A DNA stretch of 64,000 nucleotides from Aquimarina sediminis (GTDB lineage Bacteria > Bacteroidota > Bacteroidia > Flavobacteriales > Flavobacteriaceae): positions 186,001 through 250,000 of the forward strand of contig NZ_POYJ01000007.1 in assembly GCF_002895435.1 (NCBI RefSeq), read 5' to 3'. The position numbers and the translations under genes were made by a program. The notes beneath the pieces were generated by a model. The model searched no databases. It saw nothing but the letters and a program-made list of their open reading frames with translations, and was not told the origin of the DNA. This document shows, one piece after another, positions 31,535 to 41,500 of this stretch (position 1 is the first letter of the stretch; every line of letters starts with the position of its first letter).

Positions 31535-31873
31535 ATTAGTATTTTTTATTTTTTATAAATGTTTTTTTGAATTTGAAATTCATTTCATGAAACTCTTATA
31601 ACAATCTTGAAGAATAATATTTTTCAAGTTGTTATTTATAGAAATGTACTATCTGTTTATCTATTTTTTTGTGTTATTTATGCTAAAAAAAATAGCTTTT
31701 GATTTGTGGAACCTGGAAAAAAGGTCAATAGGTAATGAATTAGTCTTCTAATACCATTCTTAAAATTTTCTGGCTAGAATTCTATTGTTGTTTATTTTAT
31801 ATTAATACAAGCTAATCTTATAGTTAGATACTTACCCTATAGTTCTGATAAGCCTTTTTCTTTTTGTATTTAA
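31535..31873. other. Intergenic, 339 bp, upstream of the hydroxylase gene, with hairpin
   Basis: No gene is visible. An imperfect inverted repeat at 31600-31633 (CTTGAA/TTCAAG, extended by AACAA/TTGTT across a one-base bulge) could form a hairpin in the transcript ahead of the hydroxylase. No U-run follows it on the minus strand, so it is not a standard terminator. I found no convincing promoter pair. Confidence 0.45.
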
Positions 31874-34800
31874 TTAAAAAGTAATTGTTTCGTTGTATTT
31901 GTTAGGTTTCTTTTCCTGAATTTCAAGCCAATCATAAGTACTTATCAATTCAGCATGTTTTTCAATAGTCGTTAAAACATATAGTTCTTTTAGTTTTATT
32001 TCGATATTAAAAAGTTTGTGATACAAGTTGACTAGTTTTATTAATTTTATACTATGCCCTCCTAGCTCAAAAAAGTTTTCATTTATACCAATTCTTTTTA
32101 TTCCTAAAAGTTCCTGCCAAATCTCCACCAATTTAGTTTCCATTTCATCTCTGGGAGGTATGTATTCTTCTTGCTGGATAATTCCTTCTAACAAAGGCGA
32201 GGGTAATACATCTTTATTTATTTTTCCATTTGATGTCAATGGTATAGTATCTACTCTTATAAAAAAGTTTGGAATCATGTAAACTGGTAACACTGCTTCT
32301 AACCCCTTCCTAACCTCTTTCATATCCATTGATTCGTCATGACTCACGATATAAGCACATACATATTCTTCTTCTAATACTTTTTTTATAACTACTATTG
32401 CTTCTTCTATTTCTTCTAACTGAATCAAATTAGTAGCAATCTCTTCTAACTCTACTCTATACCCTCTTATTTTTATTTGTTTATCCTGTCGCCCCAAATA
32501 TTCTAATGTTCCATCTTTTTTCCAAAACCCTAAATCACCTGTTTTGTATAGAAGCTCTTGAGGCTCTTTAGGATTAATAATAAAGCGTTTATTGGTTAAG
32601 TCGGTTAGATTCAAATATCCTTTTGCCAAATTATGACCGCCTATATAAACCTCACCTTTAACACCAATAGGAACAGGCATAAGATCGTCATCCAAAATAC
32701 AAATGGTACTATTATGAATAGGTTTTCCTATTGAGGGTCTGTATGCTAAAGTTTCTTTTTCAACAGACATTGTATGACTTGTTACAACATGAGTTTCGGA
32801 AGGACCATAATGATTATGCAGAAGCACCTTGGGGTACTGTTCTAGAAAAGATTTTAAATTTCCTCTTACATATAATTGTTCACCACTTGTTACAATATGT
32901 TTTATACTATGCCCAGAAAAATCTGATATAGAGTGATGCTGAAAAAAGTTCACTAGTGCAGAATAAGGAAAAGATAATACTTCAATGGATTTTGAGAGAA
33001 TAACATCTTTTAGAAGCCCATAGTTAAATCTTTCCTGCTCATTTGTTATATATATGCTGCCAGAAGAACATAAAGTACAAAATATGTCTTGAAGTGAAAC
33101 ATCAAAACTAAAAGAGGCATATTGTAAATACTTTAATCCGACATCTGTTCTACAATTATGAATATCCCACTGGATAAGGTTACTTAACATTTTATGTGTT
33201 TGTACCACCCCCTTAGGTTTCCCCATAGATCCTGATGTATAAATTACAAATGCTGCAGAGTCTAATTGACTATTATCGCTTTTTGAAGAAGGGTATTTCG
33301 ACAAGATGTTTTCATCTATCAAAACAGATTGTGATTCTGCCTCTGATATGTAGGCATCTGTATCTTTATTAGTAATTACAATAGCTAAGTTAGCGTCTTC
33401 ACATATATAGGATATACGTTGACTCGGATATTGATAATCTATGGGTACATATACGGCTCCAGCCTTTACAACTCCGATCATTGCAATTACACTATCAACC
33501 GAACGGGGTAGCATAACACCTACCATTTCTCCTTGACTTATGTTATACTCCTCTCTTAATAAATTTGCTAATTGATTACTTTTTTCCTCCAAATCACTGT
33601 AAGTCAATCTTGTATTCTGACATAATACCGCAATACTTTCTGGTGTCTTAGATACTTGTTCAGAAAATAGGTTAACCACCGTTTTTTGCTGTACATCAAA
33701 ACCTGTATTATTAAATAATTTTAGAGTATCAAGGTCTTGAGCAGTAAGACAAGATATTTGATTAATTAGCTTTTCTGATTGATTAGGCAATTCTTGCAAT
33801 AGGTTTATATAATGAGATATAAATTGAGTAATAAAACTAGCTTCATAAATATCAGAGTTGTACTCCAATTGCAATAATGCTCCATCAACATATTCTTCAA
33901 AGTTAAACAACAAGTCAAATTTACTAGACGTATTATATTCTATTTTTTCTTTTTCAAATACATCAGGAAACTTAAGCTCTACCCTATCACCTGTAGGGCT
34001 CTGATGCACAAACATCACGTCAAAAATAGCACTTCTTGAGGTATCTCTTTTTAGGTGTAAGTCGTCCACCAAAGCATCAAACGGATAGCGTTGATACTTA
34101 TACGCATCTAATATTGTTTTCTTTACTAAAGTAAAAAACATATCAAATGTCATATTTTCTTTAATTTGACTTCTAATTGCCAATGTGTTGACATAAAAGC
34201 CTATTTGATCTTTAAGGTCTATATGATCCCTACCGGATATTGGTGTTCCTATGATTAAATCTCGTTGATTTGTATATTTAAGCATAAGTACTTTTAGAAT
34301 AGCCATAAGCCCCATAAATAGAGTTCCTTCTTTTTCTGTAACATAGGCTCTCAATCTGTCTATCTGGGTATTGGAGATATAAATCGAATATTTATTGCCA
34401 TTACTGGTTTTTACTTTAGGGCGTTCACCAGAACTAGATAACTCAAAAGCAGGTAAATCTCCTTTTAATTGTTCTATCCAATATTTCTTATTAGCATTAT
34501 GAGCAATTGTATTGAGTTGTTGTTGTTGCCAAGAAGCATAATCCTTATATTGAATGTTTAACTCTGGTAGGGATATTGTTTCGTCTTTTTCATACGCATT
34601 ATAAAACATTGAAGTATCCCTAGTTATTATTTCCATTGACCATGCATCACTAATAATATGATGTATATTAAAATAAAATACTGTTTTGTTTTCTGCTATT
34701 TTAATGAGTTTTACTCGTATCAAAGGTCCATCAACTAGGTTAAATGGCAAAAAATAATCTTCTTCTATATGTGATACTGCCCGTGTTTCGGAATCATTTT

Positions 34801-35278
34801 CGTTTGACAAATCCTTAAATTCTAATTGTACCTGAAATTCTTCTGAAGGTAAAACCCATTGCCTTACTTCTCCATTGTCATTTACTCTAAAAACGGTTCT
34901 AAGAATTTCATGGCGACCAACCACAGAAGTTATTGCTTTTTCAAATGCCGGAATATTATAATCAATATTAGAAATAGTATAAAATGGCATATTATACGCT
35001 ACTGAACTCTCTCTTATTTGAGATAAAACCCACAATCTCATTTGAGAAGATGATAAAGGGTATCCATTATCGGATTCTGAAACCTTAGGAATAACTATCT
35101 GGTTATTATTAGAATTGGCTTCTTTCTTTAAATATTTTATAATATCCTTTTTATTTTCTTTTATTTTTGATACTAACTCAGGCGAAGGTTTTGCATTATC
35201 AAATTTTAACTTGATATCTTCTCCCTGTAATGAAATATAAACGTTATTTTCTCTTAATTCTTTGAGCAAGTTTTTCAT
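31874..35278 (-). CDS. Single-module NRPS, dock-C-A(Pro-like)-T
   Basis: The 1134-residue protein has a TubC-type docking segment (1-58), a condensation domain (HHIISDAW near 208, with Ala in place of the last Gly of HHxxxDG), an adenylation domain and a carrier domain (GGHSIK near 1073). Pocket residues read D-V-Q-S-V-S-H-V-V-K, closest to proline-type codes (DVQ..AHVVK) but with Ser at two positions. The ATP-binding loop reads YTSGSMGKPKG, with Met where Thr is usual. It closely resembles the single-module protein at 44021-47431 in length, code and C-domain variant, so the two are probably duplicates. By gene order it should accept the chain from the KS-AT-ACP protein and pass it to the four-module NRPS. 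Confidence 0.93.
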   Translation of the reverse strand: MKNLLKELRENNVYISLQGEDIKLKFDNAKPSPELVSKIKENKKDIIKYLKKEANSNNNQIVIPKVSESDNGYPLSSSQMRLWVLSQIRESSVAYNMPFYTISNIDYNIPAFEKAITSVVGRHEILRTVFRVNDNGEVRQWVLPSEEFQVQLEFKDLSNENDSETRAVSHIEEDYFLPFNLVDGPLIRVKLIKIAENKTVFYFNIHHIISDAWSMEIITRDTSMFYNAYEKDETISLPELNIQYKDYASWQQQQLNTIAHNANKKYWIEQLKGDLPAFELSSSGERPKVKTSNGNKYSIYISNTQIDRLRAYVTEKEGTLFMGLMAILKVLMLKYTNQRDLIIGTPISGRDHIDLKDQIGFYVNTLAIRSQIKENMTFDMFFTLVKKTILDAYKYQRYPFDALVDDLHLKRDTSRSAIFDVMFVHQSPTGDRVELKFPDVFEKEKIEYNTSSKFDLLFNFEEYVDGALLQLEYNSDIYEASFITQFISHYINLLQELPNQSEKLINQISCLTAQDLDTLKLFNNTGFDVQQKTVVNLFSEQVSKTPESIAVLCQNTRLTYSDLEEKSNQLANLLREEYNISQGEMVGVMLPRSVDSVIAMIGVVKAGAVYVPIDYQYPSQRISYICEDANLAIVITNKDTDAYISEAESQSVLIDENILSKYPSSKSDNSQLDSAAFVIYTSGSMGKPKGVVQTHKMLSNLIQWDIHNCRTDVGLKYLQYASFSFDVSLQDIFCTLCSSGSIYITNEQERFNYGLLKDVILSKSIEVLSFPYSALVNFFQHHSISDFSGHSIKHIVTSGEQLYVRGNLKSFLEQYPKVLLHNHYGPSETHVVTSHTMSVEKETLAYRPSIGKPIHNSTICILDDDLMPVPIGVKGEVYIGGHNLAKGYLNLTDLTNKRFIINPKEPQELLYKTGDLGFWKKDGTLEYLGRQDKQIKIRGYRVELEEIATNLIQLEEIEEAIVVIKKVLEEEYVCAYIVSHDESMDMKEVRKGLEAVLPVYMIPNFFIRVDTIPLTSNGKINKDVLPSPLLEGIIQQEEYIPPRDEMETKLVEIWQELLGIKRIGINENFFELGGHSIKLIKLVNLYHKLFNIEIKLKELYVLTTIEKHAELISTYDWLEIQEKKPNKYNETITF

Positions 35279-35351
35279 TGGTCTGCATTTTAATTAACCA
35301 GCTAACTTCAGTAGAAGTACTTAAATCATTCTAATAAGTAATGGCTGGTTA

Positions 35352-38300
35352 TCAAATTATTAATTCATTTGACAATTGATCTTCACTACTTAACCATTGT
35401 TTCTCTTCAATTATAAGAGCTAAATCCTTAATCGTACTATTTGACAAAACATCTACAATTGTCAACTCAACATTTATCTCTTTCATAATTTCATTAATCA
35501 ACTGAGTAGCCAATAAAGAATTACCTCCGACTTCAAAATAATTATCTAAAACACCTACTGGGTGATATCCCAAAATACCACTCCAATGCTTAGCAATACT
35601 TTTCTCAATATCTGTTTCGGGTTCTACAAAAACATTATTAACATTTCTTTTGTTACTTAACTCTATACCATTTGGCAATGAATCATTCTCCTTATGGAAT
35701 GAAATGTTATCATATAATACTTCAATCGTATCATGTACTTCTTCATCTTCTATATGAAACAGTTTTTTGATGTCATTTAAATATCGCGTATGTAAATCGT
35801 TTAAATTACTTAATAACTCAACCGAAACTTTATTCTTGTCAGCGATTACAACTTCAATAGAAGACCTTAACCTGTCACTTAAGTATTTATCATTTGTATG
35901 ATGGTAAGATTCTGTTATTTCTTTGAAATCATTATATTCAATATTGACTTTAGGCTTCCAGAAATAATTCTTGGAAAAAGCATAACCTGGTAAGGAAATT
36001 CTTTTTCCCTCATGTGTTTGAGGTGCATCAAATACCAATCCTTTTATATAAAGAAGTGCCTTTTTTTCATAAAAATTATTTAATGAATCATTTTTGGTTG
36101 ACGTCCTTGGGAGCAGACTAACTGTACTTACTTGTTGGTCAAAAATTGCTTTGACAAAAGAAGACAGACCATTGCCCGGTCCAACCTCGATAAAAGTTGG
36201 ATTTGATACATAATCAGTTATATCCTTAGCCGCATCCAAAAATTTTACAGGGTGTACTATCTGATCTAGCCAGTATTGCTTTGAACAAAATAATTTTGGA
36301 TCAACCAAGCTCCCTGTGCATGTTGAGAATATTTTAGTACTAAAATACTTAAAATCGATCTCTGATAAGATTTTTTCATAGTCATCTAATACATCACTCA
36401 TCATTTGGGTATGGTATGCATGCGATACTTTTAATGCTCTATATTTGATATTATTTATTTCAAATAACATGCTTTGTTGTCGAATATCTTCTTCTGTACC
36501 ACCAACAACAATATTATCATGAGTATTAAATACGCTAATAGATATTGTATCTAATAGGAAAGAATCAAGTTCACTTTGTGCCGATTGAACCAAAAGCATA
36601 GCTCCTTTTGGCATTGCCCCCATTAGCCTTCCACGGTGATAAACCAATTTTAAAGCATCTTCTAACGAAATACAGCCAACCACGCAAGCGGCTACATATT
36701 CTCCTAAACTATGACCAATAATAGCTTTTGGCGTAATGCCAGACTTTAATAATTCTTTAGCCAAGCAATATTCAACTATAAACAATGATACTTGTGTATT
36801 CTCTGTTTTATTTAGCATTTCACTATTATCAGAGAAAACTATTTTTTTAAAATCAACCTGATATAATGATTTCAAGTATTCAAAACAATAGTCCATATCT
36901 TTTCTAATAGCCTCATGATTATGATATAAATCATTAGCCATATTTGGATATTGACTCCCCTGCCCTGGAAACAGAAATACTCCTTCAGATATTTCACCAT
37001 ATCCTTGATAACATTTTTCATTTTGACCTCCAACTAATTGAGCTATCAATTCTTCCTTATCATTACACACTGCGCTGAATCGGTGAGGCATAGTCTTTCT
37101 TCCGTATATATTTGTATATTCAACATCTTCTAGTAATATCTCCTGGTTTTTACGTATATGTTCTGCCAACTGTTGTTTTTGTATACTCAGGTTGTTTTGA
37201 TTTAATGCAGACAAGGCTATCACAAACGGTCTTTTACACGTTTTTTGTTTGATTATTTGCGGAGGTTCCTCTACTATGATATGTACATTAGTTCCTCCTA
37301 CTCCTAAAGAACTAACCCCTGCTCTGCGAATATCAAAGTGATCCGACCAAGGCATATGGGTTTGACTTACATAAAAAGGAGAAGACTCTAATTGGAGTGT
37401 AGGATTTGGTTTTGAAAAATTAATACTAGGTACAAAAGCACCTTTATTAACACATAATGCTGCTTTGATGATTGAAGCTATTCCTGCTGCTGCATCCAAG
37501 TGTCCTATATTACTTTTTACAGACCCTATAGCACAATATTGGTTCTTTTTGGTATATTGACGAAATGCTTCTGAAAGTGCTGATACTTCTATAGGGTCAC
37601 CTATTAAAGTTCCTGTTCCGTGAGCTTCTATCATACCAATAGTTTCTGGGTGAATATCTGCTACTGCCATAGCTTCGAGAATAACATCTCTCTGAAGGTT
37701 TACACTTGGAGTTGTATATCCTTGTTTGTTTCCTCCATCATTATTAGTTGCTGTGCCTTTGATTAGTGCGTAGATATTATCTTTATCTTTGATTGCATCG
37801 GTTGCTCTTTTGAGAACAATGGTCCCTACTCCATCACCAGTAACTGTACCACTTGCTTCACTATCAAAAGGGCGACAAGTACCATCTTTTGAATATATAG
37901 ATTCTGGCACATGCATATAACCTATACCTTGATCTGAGTCAAAACATACTCCTCCTGCCAAAGCCATATCACATTCATAATTCAATAAACTTTGACACGC
38001 CAAATGTACAGCTAGCAATGAAGTTGAACAGGCAGTTTGAAGGCTCATGGCTGGTCCTGTTAAATTAAGTTTATACGAAATCCACGTTGCCAAAAAATCT
38101 TTTTCATTCAAAATCCTATATAATAAAGGGTCTGTTAGCTCTTTTTTAGAATTTGTGTTCAAAGTGCGCAACAAATATGAGTTGGTCGACATTCCACAAA
38201 AATTGCCTATTGATAGATCTAGGCGGCTTACATCATATCCCGCATCTTCAATTGCATGCCAGCTTGTTTGCAATAACAGCCGAATTTGAGGATCCATAAT

Positions 38301-38561
38301 TAAGGCTTCTGAATTTGATAGCCCAAAGAAATCTGCATCAAAATATTTGGCATCTTCAAGCCTTGAACTTGCATTAACAAAACGTTTATGGTTCAAAACA
38401 TCCATTGAAATTCCAGAAGCATGAATTTTCTCTTCATCAGCTTTGCAAATACTATTTACACCATTAACGAGATTTTGCCAATATTCATCTATATTTTCTG
38501 CTTTAGGGAAACGGCCAGCCATTCCTATTATAGCAATATCATTTTCAGAAACTTGTTTCAT
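35352..38561 (-). CDS. PKS module KS-AT-ACP, malonyl-type AT, no reductive domain
   Basis: The 1069-residue protein has a ketosynthase (QTACSTSLLAVHL near 178, EAHGTG near 314, SNIGHLDAAAG near 353), an acyltransferase (FPGQGSQ near 535, GHSLGE near 617, and SHAYHTQMM matching the malonyl-type HAFH position), a linker of about 150 residues and a carrier domain (GGNSLLATQL near 1013). There is no KR, DH or MT domain, so a beta-keto group should remain unless altered in trans. It is the only intact acyltransferase in the window, so it may also load the AT-defective PKS at 12115-15975. It starts 15 bp after the Gly-module gene and probably adds two carbons to that residue. Confidence 0.94.
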   Translation of the reverse strand: MKQVSENDIAIIGMAGRFPKAENIDEYWQNLVNGVNSICKADEEKIHASGISMDVLNHKRFVNASSRLEDAKYFDADFFGLSNSEALIMDPQIRLLLQTSWHAIEDAGYDVSRLDLSIGNFCGMSTNSYLLRTLNTNSKKELTDPLLYRILNEKDFLATWISYKLNLTGPAMSLQTACSTSLLAVHLACQSLLNYECDMALAGGVCFDSDQGIGYMHVPESIYSKDGTCRPFDSEASGTVTGDGVGTIVLKRATDAIKDKDNIYALIKGTATNNDGGNKQGYTTPSVNLQRDVILEAMAVADIHPETIGMIEAHGTGTLIGDPIEVSALSEAFRQYTKKNQYCAIGSVKSNIGHLDAAAGIASIIKAALCVNKGAFVPSINFSKPNPTLQLESSPFYVSQTHMPWSDHFDIRRAGVSSLGVGGTNVHIIVEEPPQIIKQKTCKRPFVIALSALNQNNLSIQKQQLAEHIRKNQEILLEDVEYTNIYGRKTMPHRFSAVCNDKEELIAQLVGGQNEKCYQGYGEISEGVFLFPGQGSQYPNMANDLYHNHEAIRKDMDYCFEYLKSLYQVDFKKIVFSDNSEMLNKTENTQVSLFIVEYCLAKELLKSGITPKAIIGHSLGEYVAACVVGCISLEDALKLVYHRGRLMGAMPKGAMLLVQSAQSELDSFLLDTISISVFNTHDNIVVGGTEEDIRQQSMLFEINNIKYRALKVSHAYHTQMMSDVLDDYEKILSEIDFKYFSTKIFSTCTGSLVDPKLFCSKQYWLDQIVHPVKFLDAAKDITDYVSNPTFIEVGPGNGLSSFVKAIFDQQVSTVSLLPRTSTKNDSLNNFYEKKALLYIKGLVFDAPQTHEGKRISLPGYAFSKNYFWKPKVNIEYNDFKEITESYHHTNDKYLSDRLRSSIEVVIADKNKVSVELLSNLNDLHTRYLNDIKKLFHIEDEEVHDTIEVLYDNISFHKENDSLPNGIELSNKRNVNNVFVEPETDIEKSIAKHWSGILGYHPVGVLDNYFEVGGNSLLATQLINEIMKEINVELTIVDVLSNSTIKDLALIIEEKQWLSSEDQLSNELII

Positions 38562-38576
38562 TTTTTCCAGATTATA

Positions 38577-41500
38577 TCAGTTAACTTTATTTGCCCGGGC
38601 ATTTCTTCTTAGCGCACCTTTATTTACAGCTTTTTTAATGGTATTAGTATCTTCTTGATTATTCGTGTTTTGAATCAATTTTGCTTGTTGTGGGATTGTA
38701 GTATTACGAAACAGTTCTATTAAAGAAAACTTAACATTAAACTCTGTTTGTAGTTTTTCATGTAACAAAACTATTTTAATAGAATTTCCTCCAGCTTCAA
38801 AAATACTGATATGGCTAGGGATATTTTCCTTGTTCAAAACTTCGCACCAGATACGATAAATATCTAATTCCATTTTATTTGTTAACTGTGGAATATCATT
38901 AGAGGCTACTTTTTGCGGCTTGAATTCTTTTAATCTTACCATATCCACTTTTCCATTTTCCATCAATGGTATTGAAGGCACAAAAACAATATCCCTGGGG
39001 TTCATATACTCAGGAAGCTTCCGTTTTAAGGTGTTTATAATAGTGTCCTCATTCGTTTGAGCTTGTAATTGCTCAATAACAGTATCATTTTGTTTTATCC
39101 CATGGTTATGATTAGTTGCATATAGCATATAGGTATTTTCTTCTTTTGGCACATTGGTATCACTCATAATCAACTCTTCGACATTTATGACATACCCATT
39201 CTTATGAAGCAGTTTTGTAATACTATCCAAATTATTGTCCCCATCTACCTCAACTGCAAGATGACGAATCATTGACCAATGTTCTGACCGAATTCCATCT
39301 AAAACCAGACATTCACTTTTTTCTACATCTAATTTTAATAAATCAATTGTTTGTATGTTTAACTCATCTATAATGTCAGAAACTGTTGTTAACTGACAGT
39401 CCACTTCTTCAGAAACATAAAGAGATGACAAGTATTGTTTGAACTCTTCTGACAAACCATCTGGACCATCTATATTCTCATAGAGTGATTGTGCTATTTT
39501 TTGTTTTTCCTCTGCTATATTATTAGCTCCTTGATCTAATATTTCTTTATCATGTTCTATATATTTTTCAATCGCGCTCAATATTGTTTCCTTATCTGCG
39601 AACCTACCTGACATGCCTGCCATTTCTGGATAGTAATAAAATGTTGCTCTTTCTTTTTTATTCGAAACTCCATAATTCATAACACGCCCTTTTATTTGGC
39701 GATGTTCGAAGTTTTTCTTCAAAGCCGAAAAAATCTGTGGAATAGGTTCAAATGCAATAATAGTCGCATTAGGCTGCCTTTGATTTACATCTATACTAAA
39801 TGTTCCTATATTTGCTCCTATATCCAGAACCAGACCATTTTCTGGTATAGATATACCATGTTTAAAATATATACCATCTTCTATAATTTCCTGATATAAC
39901 ATTGCCAATTGGCGATCGGACTGATGGTACACTGTACTGCCGTCTGTAAAATGAAACGGCTTTGCTTGTTTTTCTACAGGTAGGTTTTCATACTCTCCAT
40001 AAACAATATCTTCTTTTACAACGTATGCTGACAAGAATGTCTCATTATCTTTTATGATTGGTACTACTTTGCAATCTTTAACACCAGAAACGTTAGAAAT
40101 TGCCTTCTCTATCTCTTCGAGTTCTATCCTATAGCCACTAATCTTGATTTGATTATCTCTTCTGCCAATGTACTCAAAAGTACCATTAGCATTTAGCTTC
40201 ATCAAATCACCTGTTTTATAAAATCTGTTATTATCAAAATAAGGGTTATTTATACTCTTAAAGTTTTTATTAGTAAGTTCAGGGTTATTGTAATATCCTT
40301 TTGCTACACCAAATCCTCCTATACAAAATTCTCCTATCATTCCTAAAGGCACTTGTTGTTCATACTCATTAAGTAATAGTACCTCTGTATTAATTATTGG
40401 GTTACCTATATTAATATCTTTAGTATTGATTTGCCTCCATGCAGACCAAACGGTTGTTTCTGTAGGTCCATACATATTATACAATCTACAATTAGAATTA
40501 ATAACTGAGCTAAGCCCTTTTACCAAATCCTGCTGTATTGCTTCTCCTCCAATAAGCCAATGTTGAACCGAGGATAAATCTTTATTTTGAGTCTGATTGT
40601 AAAGATCAACCACAAGTTTTGACTGTGATGGTGTCATTTGTACATGGGTAACCTTATAGTCATGAATCAGGTCTAATTCTGTTTTTTGATTATCTGTATG
40701 TAGTAATTTATTGAGCTCTGTGTATGATCGGTATATATTTTTAGTTTCAACAATTTTTTCCAGTCCTGATAATACTTTTTCGCTTTCGACACCAAAATCC
40801 ACCAAACATGCTACTTCTGTAACTCCAATATTTTGAATACTAAACAACATTTTCTGACAAGATTCAGGAGAACCAAATAATGTATTTTCTTTACTAAATT
40901 TTTGATAAGCCATTTCGATCAGCTCTTCACTTTGGGTATGCACATCCAGCCCAAGTTCTTGAGCTATTGGCTCCATTAATTTTATTGAAGATCCTAAATA
41001 CTCTTTAAAAGGTTTCTTGCTAATTTCTAAGGCGGCATTCTCTGATGAATCAATATAGGTATGAAGCATTAAAGAAACTTTCTTGTCTTCAATATTAAAA
41101 CCATTATCTATTAATGCTTTATGATAAGTTTTAATATTCTTTTCTAATTCTTCCTGAGATTGCCCAAGCATGTGAGTAAGAATATTCGCCCCGATTTCTC
41201 CGGCATACCTAAAGGTTTCTGGATTACCTGCCGCTGTAATCCATATTGGTAATTCTTTTTGAATTGGAGTAGGTCGAATTTTAATAGTAAAATCCTTATC
41301 TACTCCATTTTTTCTTATGACGGGTTCACCTTTCCAAAGGGCTTTTAGTTCTGCTACTCTATTTCTCATTTCCTGACGACGATTATTGTAATCTGAATTT
41401 GAAATAACAAAATCATTTGGATGCCATCCTGAAGCAATACTCACACCTACTCTTCCATTACTCAAATTATCGACTATAGACCATTCTTCTGCAATACTAA

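Noticed and set aside
12115..38561. Classification of the PKS part as trans-AT
   Set aside because: The first PKS has an intact integral AT; only the second has lost its AT, and no stand-alone AT gene is visible.
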